Shown: piece by piece, positions 1-6,711 of the stretch
Numbering within the stretch: position 1 is the stretch's first letter
Layout: the number at the start of each line of letters is the position of its first letter
Assembly: GCA_009774655.1 (NCBI GenBank)
Contig: VSOD01000080.1
Span: 1 to 12,902, forward strand
Direction: 5' to 3'
Length of the DNA: 12,902 nucleotides
From: Lachnospiraceae bacterium
GTDB lineage: Bacteria > Bacillota_A > Clostridia > Lachnospirales > Lachnospiraceae
Translations under genes and position numbers: made by a program
The notes under the pieces: model-generated
The model's database searches: none
The model's input: only the letters and a program-made list of their open reading frames with translations
What the model was told of the DNA's origin: nothing

Positions 1-1160
1 TTCTGATGTTTATAAGCCACCGCTGACATTACCTGCGTCATGAAGGCGAATTCCTCCGGGATTCCGACATTGATCTCCGCCAGAGCGCCGAATGCCGCCA
101 TCGCCGCCTCGCGGCACCCGCTTTTCACCCGCACAAAGAACTTGCCCTGATCTTTCTCGGGATCGGCGACCTTGACACTGTCATTTTCCCAGAAGCACAT
201 GACGGTCTTGCCCGGATGTCTCGCACAGTCCACCACGTCGGAGACCACTGCGCTGGCCGTCGGCAGCTTGCCGGCGCCACGCCCGTAGTACATGGAATCT
301 CCCAGCATATTGCCGTGCACGTAGATCGCATTAAAAACGCCGCTGACGCTGTAGAGCGGATGGGATCTGGAGATCATAAAGGGCGCCACCATGGCGAAGA
401 ACCCGTCTTCCCTGTCCCTGCTCATCGCCAACAGTTTAATGGATTTATCCATCTGCTTCGCATATAAAAAGTCAGCCGCCGTTATCTTCGTGATACCTTC
501 CGTGTAAATCTCCTCGTAATTCACATTCTTGCCGCACATTAAGGAGGACAGGATCGCGATCTTACGGCAGGCATCATACCCCTCCACGTCGGCTTCCGGG
601 TTCCGCTCGGCATAGCCCTTCTCCTGCGCTTCCCTCAGCACTTCTTCGAAATCGGCCCCCTCTTTATCCATCTTAGTTAAAATATAGTTCGTAGTGCCGT
701 TTAAAATACCGGTAATAGAGTCTATTTTTTCCGCGGTCAGGGAATAATTTAACGGGCGGATGATCGGAATACCACCGCCCACACTCGCCTCAAAAAGGTA
801 GTTACAGTGATTCTCTCGGGCAATGCGGATCAGCTCCGGCCCGTGATTTGCCACCAGCTCTTTATTGGAGGTGCACACACTCTTGCCCGCAAGCAGTGCC
901 TGTCTGGAAAACTCATAGGCCGGATGCAGGCCGCCCATCGTCTCACAGATCACAGTGACTTCCGGATCGTTCATAATGATATTGAAATCATGCACCACCT
1001 TATCCTCATAAGGATCTCCCGGGAAATCCCGCAGATCCAGAATATACTTGATATTCAGTTTCGCCGCCGCTCTCTTGTCAATGGCCTCCTTGTTCGTCTC
1101 GATTACCTCGACAACACCGCTGCCCACCGTTCCGTACCCTAATACCGCTACATGAATCAT
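1..1160 (-). CDS. hom: Homoserine dehydrogenase, C-terminus cut by window edge
   Basis: NAD(P)-dependent enzyme that reduces aspartate semialdehyde to homoserine, the branch point to threonine and methionine, in the cytoplasm. About 386 codons are present and the reading frame runs off the left edge without a stop. Visible are the N-terminal dinucleotide fold (GYGTVGSG, residues 8-15), the TSNKELVA segment (97-104) and the family signature GYAERNPEADVEGYDACRK (182-200), whose Asp196 and Lys200 match the catalytic Asp/Lys pair known from yeast Hom6. The last 45 or so residues in the window look like the start of a divergent ACT-like regulatory domain. The ATG start is supported by a GAGAGGAG Shine-Dalgarno 7 nt upstream. 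pheB lies 116 bp upstream on the same strand, so the two are probably co-transcribed. The intergenic stretch 1161-1276 can fold (GCCCC/GGGGC arms) but has no T-run. Confidence 0.95.
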   Translation of the reverse strand, partial: MIHVAVLGYGTVGSGVVEVIETNKEAIDKRAAAKLNIKYILDLRDFPGDPYEDKVVHDFNIIMNDPEVTVICETMGGLHPAYEFSRQALLAGKSVCTSNKELVANHGPELIRIARENHCNYLFEASVGGGIPIIRPLNYSLTAEKIDSITGILNGTTNYILTKMDKEGADFEEVLREAQEKGYAERNPEADVEGYDACRKIAILSSLMCGKNVNYEEIYTEGITKITAADFLYAKQMDKSIKLLAMSRDREDGFFAMVAPFMISRSHPLYSVSGVFNAIYVHGNMLGDSMYYGRGAGKLPTASAVVSDVVDCARHPGKTVMCFWENDSVKVADPEKDQGKFFVRVKSGCREAAMAAFGALAEINVGIPEEFAFMTQVMSAVAYKHQ

Positions 1161-1276
1161 AATGCTGCTCCTCTCTTAATCCCTTATTGTATACTTCCTG
1201 CTATCCTTCATGGAAATAACTGCGAAATAAGCCCCTGTACCGGGACCGGCATGACCTGTCCATGGGGCCTGCCCTG

Positions 1277-1720
1277 TCACTCCCGTGCCAGGATCTTCAC
1301 ATTTCGTACCCCGCTCTTCGCCTCCATCGATTCTATCATCTCGGAAACATCCCCTGTAGTCGGCAAAACCTGTACGCTGAGACTCAAAGACGCCACGCCG
1401 TTGATCGGAATACTCTGGTGTATCGTCAGAATATTGGCGCCGCAGTCCGCCACGATCTTCAACACGTCAGACAGCAGCCCCGTCTCGTCGTCCATCTGAA
1501 AAGTCAGCGTGATCGTCGTTCCCTGTGAATTCTCATAAAACGGAAAAATATCATCTTTATATTTATAAAAGGAACTGCGGCTGATTCCCACTGCATCAAC
1601 CGCCTCCTGTATGGATACAGCCTTCCCGGACTCCACCAGTCTCTTGGCTTCCACAACCTTGAGCAGTACTTCCGGAACGGCTTTCTGCTTCACTACAAAG
1701 TAGCCGCTTTTTCCCCGCAT
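1277..1720 (-). CDS. pheB: ACT-domain protein PheB (UPF0735 family)
   Basis: Small cytoplasmic protein of the PheB/UPF0735 family, taken to sense an amino acid through its ACT domain; its biochemical role is not firmly established. From Met at 1720 the protein is 147 residues, the size I recall for Bacillus subtilis PheB. Residues 7-60 hold the family-specific N-terminal part, with a helix-turn-helix-like stretch ending in SRSSFYKYKDDIFPF (47-61). The ACT domain spans about 68-145 (DDETGLLSDVLKIVADCGANI). The frame is open further up to an ATG at 1783, giving 168 residues, but those 21 extra residues are basic, not family-like, and have no ribosome binding site; the ATG at 1720 has a weak AGAGAGG 12 nt upstream. 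The start is therefore uncertain. It sits directly ahead of hom, which fits control of aspartate-family or aromatic amino-acid synthesis. It has its own promoter at 1864-1892. Confidence 0.88.
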   Translation of the reverse strand: MRGKSGYFVVKQKAVPEVLLKVVEAKRLVESGKAVSIQEAVDAVGISRSSFYKYKDDIFPFYENSQGTTITLTFQMDDETGLLSDVLKIVADCGANILTIHQSIPINGVASLSLSVQVLPTTGDVSEMIESMEAKSGVRNVKILARE

Positions 1721-1776
1721 ATCGCAACCATGCCTCTCTGTCCGCATACGACCGGCGTCTGCACGTCTTTTCGGCT

Positions 1777-1851
1777 CAGACATTTGTTTTTACTGTCTTT
1801 TTCAAACAGACATTTGTTTGTCGTTGTCTTTGCATTGCAGACATATGTTTG
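1777..1851 (-). repeat. Three near-palindromic 14-bp repeats in the pheB-hom leader
   Basis: Three copies of CAGACATTTGTTTG or a close variant start at 1777, 1807 and 1838 on the plus strand, so the spacing is 30 and 31 bp, about three helical turns. Each is an imperfect dyad (CAGACA/TGTTTG; the copy at 1838, CAGACATATGTTTG, is palindromic at all but one base pair). They lie between the inferred transcription start (about 1857) and the pheB coding region. Read on the coding strand, each contains ATGTCTG. They could be operators for a dimeric regulator or an RNA-level signal. Confidence 0.7.
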
Positions 1852-1863
1852 CCAACGAAAGAT

Positions 1864-1892
1864 ATTCTAGCACAACTGCATAACCATGGCAA
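1864..1892 (-). promoter_or_regulatory. Sigma-A promoter of pheB-hom
   Basis: On the minus strand: TTGCCA (1892-1887), a 17-bp spacer, then TAGAAT (1869-1864) preceded by TGC, an extended -10. Transcription would start near 1857 and run directly into the repeated leader. Confidence 0.7.
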
Positions 1893-1912
1893 GTATTTTT
1901 TGTGAAATTGGT

Positions 1913-1954
1913 CCAAAAGAATCTGAGGAGCAAACTGCATTCCGTCTGCCCCTC
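1913..1954 (-). terminator. Weak intrinsic terminator after glyA
   Basis: On the minus strand GAGGGGCA (1954-1947) pairs with TGCTCCTC (1932-1925) with one G-U pair and a 14-nt loop, followed by AGATTCTTTT. It lies about 50 bp after the glyA stop and ahead of the pheB promoter. The T-run is short, so termination may be partial. Confidence 0.4.
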
Positions 1955-2006
1955 CCTTATCGTTTCCTGCTCTTATTTTATGATACTTGTCCGCAGCCTT
2001 CTGCAA

Positions 2007-3245
2007 TCAGATCAGCGGATACTTGTCTGTCAGCGTCTTCACGATGGCACGCGCCTTCTCGATACCTGCTTCACCTTCCTTGATCACAATGGAGATCGCT
2101 TCTGCAACCTGATCCATGTCCTCCGTATTCAGCCCGCGGGAAGTCGCAGCCGGCGTGCCAAGACGAATACCGCTTGTTACAAACGGGGATTTGGGATCGT
2201 TCGGGATCGTATTCTTGTTGGCGGTAATGTGAGCCTCATCCAGAAGTTTCTCAAGCAGCTTGCCGGTCAGATCATATGCGGTCAGATCCACCAGCATCAG
2301 ATGATTGTCCGTGCCGCCCGATACAATCCGGACATCTCTCTTCTGCAATCCTCTGCACAGCGCCTGCGCATTGTCGATCACGCCCTGCTGATATTCCTTA
2401 AAAGATGGCTCCAGCGCCTCCTTGAAACAGACAGCCTTTGCTGCGATCACATGCATGAGCGGTCCGCCCTGTGTACCGGGGAAAATAGCCTTATTGAAAT
2501 TATATTTATCCGCCACTTCCTGACCGGACATGATCATACCGCCGCGCGGGCCGCGGAGTGTCTTGTGTGTCGTCGTAGTAGTCACATGGGCATAAGGAAT
2601 CGGACTCGGATGCAGGCCGGCGGCCACAAGTCCCGCGATATGGGCGATATCCACCATCAGCACGGCGCCCACTTCATCGGCGATCTCCCTGAATTTCTTG
2701 AAATCAATGGTTCTTGCATAGGCCGATGCGCCCGCCACGATCATCTTCGGCTTACATTCCAGCGCGATCTCACGTACATTATCATAGTCAAGAAATCCCT
2801 CGTCGTTGACCCCGTAAGGTACACACTTAAAATACTTGCCGGACATATTGACCGGTGAACCGTGAGACAGATGTCCGCCGTGATCCAGGTTCATCCCCAT
2901 AAAAGTGTCGCCCGGCTCCAATACGGCAAAAAACACCGCCATATTCGCCTGTGCCCCGGAATGCGGCTGTACATTGACATACTCGCAGCCAAACAGCTTC
3001 CTGGCCCTGTCTTTGGCCAGCTCTTCCACGACATCCACACACTCGCAGCCGCCGTAATATCTTTTTCCCGGATATCCTTCCGCGTATTTGTTCGTCAGCG
3101 GACTTCCCATAGCCGCCATCACGGCCCTGCTCACCCAGTTCTCTGATGCGATCAGCTCGATATGGGAATTCTGGCGCTGCTGCTCCGCCTCGATGGCCTG
3201 CGCGATCTCCGGATCCGTCTTTTTTACTTCATCAAATGAATACAT
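2007..3245 (-). CDS. glyA: Serine hydroxymethyltransferase
   Basis: PLP-dependent cytoplasmic enzyme converting serine and tetrahydrofolate to glycine and 5,10-methylene-tetrahydrofolate, the main source of one-carbon units. At 412 residues it is full length for the bacterial family. The active-site segment TTTTTHKTLRGPRGG places the PLP lysine at residue 228, with VDIAHIAG (198-205) supplying the Asp199/His202 pair that contacts the cofactor ring. Other family blocks are ELIASENW near the N-terminus, NKYAEGYPGKRYYGG (52-66) and LTNKYAEGYPG. The ATG start has AGGA 7 nt upstream within AGGCAGGAACGAGGT. It is transcribed from a divergent promoter region shared with the lipid kinase gene, and it is the first gene of this minus-strand group. 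No riboswitch or T-box was recognised in its 5' region. Confidence 0.98.
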   Translation of the reverse strand: MYSFDEVKKTDPEIAQAIEAEQQRQNSHIELIASENWVSRAVMAAMGSPLTNKYAEGYPGKRYYGGCECVDVVEELAKDRARKLFGCEYVNVQPHSGAQANMAVFFAVLEPGDTFMGMNLDHGGHLSHGSPVNMSGKYFKCVPYGVNDEGFLDYDNVREIALECKPKMIVAGASAYARTIDFKKFREIADEVGAVLMVDIAHIAGLVAAGLHPSPIPYAHVTTTTTHKTLRGPRGGMIMSGQEVADKYNFNKAIFPGTQGGPLMHVIAAKAVCFKEALEPSFKEYQQGVIDNAQALCRGLQKRDVRIVSGGTDNHLMLVDLTAYDLTGKLLEKLLDEAHITANKNTIPNDPKSPFVTSGIRLGTPAATSRGLNTEDMDQVAEAISIVIKEGEAGIEKARAIVKTLTDKYPLI

Positions 3246-3341
3246 ACCTCGTTCCTGCCTTTCTCTCTGCTCCTATACATTTGTTCTGTCCTGTTCTCCT
3301 GCACCCGCCGCCAAAGACCGCGGCAGCATAAAATCGCTATA

Positions 3342-3371
3342 AGTATATCATAAGCAGTGTTCCGGACGCAA
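3342..3371 (-). promoter_or_regulatory. Probable glyA promoter
   Basis: Minus strand TTGCGT (3371-3366), 18-bp spacer, TATACT (3347-3342). This leaves a leader of about 90 nt before the glyA start. Confidence 0.5.
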
Positions 3372-3395
3372 CTGCATGTTTTTATACGAATCCAT

Positions 3396-3425
3396 TTGCA
3401 GAATGCCGACTCTGCATGATATACT
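3396..3425 (+). promoter_or_regulatory. Probable promoter of the lipid kinase gene, with a dyad in its spacer
   Basis: TTGCAG (3396-3401), 18-bp spacer, TATACT (3420-3425). The perfect inverted repeat TGCAGA-N8-TCTGCA (3397-3416) fills the gap from the -35 box almost to the -10 box, where a bound regulator would block polymerase. The transcription start would be near 3432. Confidence 0.5.
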
Positions 3426-3488
3426 TTACCTGTTATCATTTCACGGCGGCCAGGCACCGCTTCATTCGAAAAAAGGAACGATAAAGCC

Positions 3489-4445
3489 ATGTATCACATC
3501 ATTATGAATCCAACATCAAAATCCGGCAAGGGCCTGTCCATCTGGCGCACACTGCAGGCCATCCTGTCTGAAAAGGGAATCCCCTATATGCTGCATGAAT
3601 CGACCTATACGGGACATGTGACGGAACTGACAAGACAGATCACATCCACGCAGCAGAAGATCAATCTGATCCTGCTCGGCGGAGACGGCACGATCAACGA
3701 GGCTCTGCAGGGAATCCAGGACTTTGACAAAGTGAGCATCGGCTATATCCCCACCGGTTCCAGCAACGACCTTGCCCGGGCCCTGAAGCTCAGCCGCGAT
3801 CCCGCCAAGCTCTTACGGCAGATTCTGGACGGCACACACGCCCATATGATGGATCTTGGCATCCTCACCTACGAAAGCGACTCCGAGGTCACTTCCAGAC
3901 TGCACCGGCCCCCTGTCCATAAGAGCAGATATTTCATCGTCAGCAGCGGCATCGGCTTCGACGCCGCCGTCTGCAAGGAGGCACTTTCTTCTCCCATCAA
4001 AGATGCCCTCAACAGGTTAAGGCTCGGCAAACTGACCTACCTTTGTATCGCTCTCAAACAGCTGTTTGCCGCCAAAGCCATATCCTGCGAGATAACGCTG
4101 GACGGGCGCAGATCAATCTTCGTTCCACGGCTGCTGTTCAGTGCCTTTATGAACCATCCCTACGAAGGCGGCGGTTTCTGTTTCTGTCCGCAGGCAGACA
4201 ACAGCGACGGCCTGCTTGATCTGTGCGTTGTGGGCGATCTTCCCAAACTGTTTATCCTTTTTGCCCTGCCTACCGCATTTTTCGGCAGACACTATATCTT
4301 CCCCAAAATCGACCACTATACCGCCTCCTCTGTCCGGGTCAAGACTTCCGCTCCCCTGTGGGTACATACAGACGGTGAAGTATACGTCAAATCAGACCAG
4401 ATCAGTATTTCCTGTCTCAAACAGAGGATCCGTTTTCTTGTATAG
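3489..4445 (+). CDS. Diacylglycerol kinase family lipid kinase (YegS/DgkB type)
   Basis: Soluble or membrane-associated kinase that transfers phosphate from ATP to a lipid hydroxyl such as diacylglycerol, recycling it into phospholipid synthesis; the exact substrate cannot be read from sequence. At 318 residues it is the usual length. The N-terminal catalytic fold shows NPTSKSGKG (7-15), the nucleotide-binding GGDGTINEAL (64-73) and PTGSSNDLARAL (88-99). The C-terminal half has the family's beta-rich lipid-binding domain, ending in HTDGE (293-297). The ATG has AAAGGA 11 nt upstream, slightly long but the only good candidate. It is divergent from glyA and precedes a PAP2-family gene on the same strand, a pairing that suggests membrane-lipid or lipid-carrier turnover. 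No terminator follows it within 4446-4530, so some readthrough into the next gene is possible. Confidence 0.93.
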   Translation: MYHIIMNPTSKSGKGLSIWRTLQAILSEKGIPYMLHESTYTGHVTELTRQITSTQQKINLILLGGDGTINEALQGIQDFDKVSIGYIPTGSSNDLARALKLSRDPAKLLRQILDGTHAHMMDLGILTYESDSEVTSRLHRPPVHKSRYFIVSSGIGFDAAVCKEALSSPIKDALNRLRLGKLTYLCIALKQLFAAKAISCEITLDGRRSIFVPRLLFSAFMNHPYEGGGFCFCPQADNSDGLLDLCVVGDLPKLFILFALPTAFFGRHYIFPKIDHYTASSVRVKTSAPLWVHTDGEVYVKSDQISISCLKQRIRFLV

Positions 4446-4531
4446 CATAAAATATGGTTTATCGTTTCTTTAATTCAACACATTGGACACTTTTTCATAA
4501 AATATTAAGAAATATTTATGGAAATCTTATT

Positions 4532-4559
4532 TTGACTTTTTAACTTAATCTGCTATGAT
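4532..4559 (+). promoter_or_regulatory. Strong promoter of the PAP2 gene
   Basis: TTGACT (4532-4537), 16-bp spacer, TATGAT (4554-4559) with TGC just upstream (extended -10). Immediately upstream at 4496-4520 is an AT-rich inverted repeat (CATAAAATATT/AAATATTTATG, one-base offset) that could be an UP element or an operator. In the leader, GACTGAC (4570-4576) can pair with GTCAGTC (4627-4633) just ahead of the ribosome binding site. Confidence 0.65.
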
Positions 4560-4637
4560 ATCTTCTATGGACTGACAGCATGTCATATATTTATTCATAA
4601 CATTTTAACTGGAAACTTTTTATTCAGTCAGTCAAAC

Positions 4638-4642
4638 GGGGA
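4638..4642 (+). promoter_or_regulatory. Ribosome binding site that decides the PAP2 start
   Basis: GGGGA abuts the first in-frame ATG at 4643, which is too close for initiation, and lies 9 nt ahead of the next ATG at 4652. The second ATG is therefore chosen. Confidence 0.65.
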
Positions 4643-4651
4643 ATGATCATA

Positions 4652-5401
4652 ATGGAAAAATTGCAGAAAAAATTTCAAAAAACCGGCTTATACCAGCCCG
4701 ACGCGGCAGGAAAACGTGACCCCTTCATCCAGATGCTGAAGAAGTATCGGCATGCGGTTCCGCTGCTTATTTACGGAATCATATACCTGTCCTGGTTCGG
4801 CCATCTGGAACGGACTGTCACCAGTCACTACCGGGTCATTCATGTGGCTTTCGACGATTATATTCCATTCTGTGAGATATTCGTCGTACCATATCTGCTC
4901 TGGTTCGCCTATGTGGCAGTGGTGATCATGTACTTCTTCTTTCGGGATAAGGATGATTATTTCAAAACCTGCGCTTTCCTGTTTACCGGAATGACGATCT
5001 TCCTTCTGGTCTCTACTCTCTGGCCCAACGGTCATCACTTAAGACCGTATGTCATGCCGAGAGATAACATATTTACCCGGCTGGTGGCGGCGCTCTATCA
5101 GGCAGACACGCCTACCAACCTGTGGCCCAGCATTCACGTTTACAATTCGCTTGGATGCCACATCGCCGTTATGAGAAGCCAGCGGCTGAGAAACTATAGA
5201 GGAATCCGGATCGGTTCGTTTATCCTCTGTGTTTCCATCGTGATGTCAACCGTTTTCATCAAACAGCACTCTCTGTTTGACGTGATGACCGCTTTCATTC
5301 TGGCCGCAGTCATGTACGGCCTCGTGTACCACACCGATGTACTGCTTAATTTATACCACAGCACACCAGGCAGGAGAAAACGCAAGCCGAAGGTCGGCTG
5401 A
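4652..5401 (+). CDS. PAP2-superfamily membrane phosphatase/transferase (PAP2_3-like)
   Basis: Integral membrane protein of 249 residues, probably acting on a lipid phosphate at the outer membrane face. Hydrophobic segments are visible at about 34-50, 78-98, 106-123, 187-204 and 212-232. The three active-site blocks are LRPYV (130-134, the Arg of motif 1), WPSIHV (158-163, His162) and QHSLFDV (205-211, His206 and Asp210, the HX3D charge relay). The central motif is PSxH with Ile in place of the Gly of the PSGH motif, which resembles the subgroup that includes Aur1-type phosphotransferases more than BacA-replacing undecaprenyl pyrophosphatases. The tail is strongly basic (GRRKRKPK). It follows a lipid kinase gene but has its own strong promoter, and its stop codon lies 2 bp from the left 39-bp inverted repeat. 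Substrate unknown. Confidence 0.85.
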   Translation: MEKLQKKFQKTGLYQPDAAGKRDPFIQMLKKYRHAVPLLIYGIIYLSWFGHLERTVTSHYRVIHVAFDDYIPFCEIFVVPYLLWFAYVAVVIMYFFFRDKDDYFKTCAFLFTGMTIFLLVSTLWPNGHHLRPYVMPRDNIFTRLVAALYQADTPTNLWPSIHVYNSLGCHIAVMRSQRLRNYRGIRIGSFILCVSIVMSTVFIKQHSLFDVMTAFILAAVMYGLVYHTDVLLNLYHSTPGRRKRKPKVG

Positions 5402-5403
5402 TA

Positions 5404-5442
5404 ATATATAATAAACGAAATTTCTAATGTCGTTAACTATAA
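5404..5442 (-). repeat. Left copy of a 39-bp inverted repeat flanking the glycosyltransferase
   Basis: On the minus strand this matches 6599-6637 on the plus strand at 37 of 39 bases, with sharp loss of identity on both sides. It contains dyad arms (TATAATAAACGA at 5407-5418 and TCGTTAACTATA at 5430-5441) around an 11-bp asymmetric core. The two differences from the right copy both fall in the arms and spoil the dyad; the core is identical. It begins 2 bp after the PAP2 stop codon. Confidence 0.85.
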
Positions 5443-5484
5443 ATCCGTAACAGCAAAGAATCATGCAGCTGTTACGGATTTTTT
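5441..5484 (+). terminator. Intrinsic terminator of the PAP2 gene
   Basis: Perfect 14-bp stem AAATCCGTAACAGC (5441-5454) / GCTGTTACGGATTT (5468-5481) with a 13-nt loop, followed by a run of six T ending at 5484. It also lies downstream of the convergent glycosyltransferase gene, but on that strand the T-run is only three bases, so it would work less well there. It sits just inside the left 39-bp repeat. Confidence 0.9.
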
Positions 5485-5509
5485 ACTGTTTCTGACAGAT
5501 TGCATCTGC

Positions 5510-6535
5510 TCAGTTGAATTTGTAGAATCTGCGGCAAAGCTTATATCCTTCCACCGATATCTTCCGTCCGCCTTTGCCGGGCAGATTCATGGAATTGCCC
5601 AGTACGCCGTAGCGCAGACGCACATACATCCCCATATCTTTTTGCTTGATGTACTGCCACAGTTCCTGTTTCTTCTCAAGCGCCTCTTCCGTCCCCGCCC
5701 GGATCAGCAGGATAGAAGAAATGACTGTAATGATCTCCAGATAATTGAACATATAGTTCTTCAACTTTCGTCTGGTGAGCACCCTGGCCTTATTCTCCGC
5801 CAGATAATCGACCATGATCTTATTCACCCTGATCTGCTGATCGACTCTGGACAGCATGATCTCCTCATTGACTGACTGCCCTTCTCTTCCTATATAATAA
5901 CGGTAGAAATTGACATCCAGGTAGTACATGTTCTTCACAAACGGAAGCGGCTCAAACACAAATATATTGTCCACATAGAAAGTATGCTCCGGCAGGTGCA
6001 GCCCGCACTCCTTCAACAGTCTGGTGCGGAAGATGACCGAATGCATCAGGATATACTGCCCCTTATGAAAATGCTTGACTTCATTCCATGTAAAGATGCG
6101 ATCCTGCGGCAGGGCATGACGGTATCTCATGACTTTGTGCTTCTTCTCGCCCTCTTTCTCATAGACGAAATTGCTGATCAGCATATCCAGACCGGAGTCG
6201 CCTGTCGTGATATCCCTCAAAACCTCCAGAATTTTAAGATAAGCGCTCTCCTTCACCCAGTCATCGCTGTCAACCACTTTAAAGTACAGCCCCGTGGCAT
6301 GTTCCAGGCCGGCGTTGACCGCCGATCCGTGACCACCATTCTCCTTATGGATCGCCTTCACAATGGACGGATATCTGGCCGCATATCCGTCCGCGATCGT
6401 GCCTGTTCCATCCGTAGACCCGTCATTGACGATCAGGATCTCCACGTCCTCCCCGCCTACCAGCAAAGATTCAATACACTTGCGCATATAGGCTTCTGAA
6501 TTGTAGCTTGGTATAGCAACCGATAATAATTTCAT
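5510..6535 (-). CDS. Family 2 (GT-A fold) glycosyltransferase
   Basis: Cytoplasmic, probably membrane-associated enzyme that moves a sugar from a nucleotide-sugar donor to a growing surface glycan or lipid; donor and acceptor unknown. It has 341 residues. The N-terminal GT-A domain opens with LLSVAIPSYNSEAYMRKCIESL, then VNDGSTDGT (36-44) and ENGGHGSAVNAGL (65-77); the metal-binding DxD is VVDSDDW (87-93). The C-terminal third has one short hydrophobic stretch (ITVISSILLI) and basic residues but no clear multi-pass membrane region. The ATG has AAGGGGA 8 nt upstream. The gene stands alone between two inverted 39-bp repeats, convergent with the PAP2 gene and downstream of sfsA::mutY on the same strand. 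I saw no convincing -35/-10 pair ahead of it, so it may depend on readthrough or on a promoter in the right repeat. Confidence 0.92.
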   Translation of the reverse strand: MKLLSVAIPSYNSEAYMRKCIESLLVGGEDVEILIVNDGSTDGTGTIADGYAARYPSIVKAIHKENGGHGSAVNAGLEHATGLYFKVVDSDDWVKESAYLKILEVLRDITTGDSGLDMLISNFVYEKEGEKKHKVMRYRHALPQDRIFTWNEVKHFHKGQYILMHSVIFRTRLLKECGLHLPEHTFYVDNIFVFEPLPFVKNMYYLDVNFYRYYIGREGQSVNEEIMLSRVDQQIRVNKIMVDYLAENKARVLTRRKLKNYMFNYLEIITVISSILLIRAGTEEALEKKQELWQYIKQKDMGMYVRLRYGVLGNSMNLPGKGGRKISVEGYKLCRRFYKFN

Positions 6536-6598
6536 GATCTGTGTCCCCTTATCGTTCTGCCCGATTCCTTCCGAAACAGCCGAACTCTCAGCCGCTTC

Positions 6599-6637
6599 TT
6601 ATAGTAAACGACATTAGAAATTTCGTTTACTATATAT
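6599..6637 (+). repeat. Right copy of the 39-bp inverted repeat, a perfect 12-bp dyad
   Basis: Contains TATAGTAAACGA (6600-6611) and TCGTTTACTATA (6623-6634), a perfect 12-bp dyad around the asymmetric core CATTAGAAATT (6612-6622). It lies 63 bp upstream of the glycosyltransferase start, and its inverted partner is at 5404-5442. The arm-core-arm design resembles tyrosine-recombinase sites, but operators can look the same. Confidence 0.85.
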
Positions 6638-6711
6638 AGGATATCCGCAAACCGTCCTTTTCATAATCAATTACTCAAATATTACTGTATCTCCCCGCAG
6701 CCTCGATGTAT

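Noticed and set aside
1776..2006. 76-codon minus-strand frame between glyA and pheB as a separate gene
   Set aside because: It would start with TTG right after the glyA stop without a ribosome binding site and runs through the glyA terminator and the pheB promoter.
1902..2858. Plus-strand open frame of 318 codons
   Set aside because: It lies antisense to glyA, whose motifs are unmistakable, and its translation is rich in His, Arg and Cys without family features.
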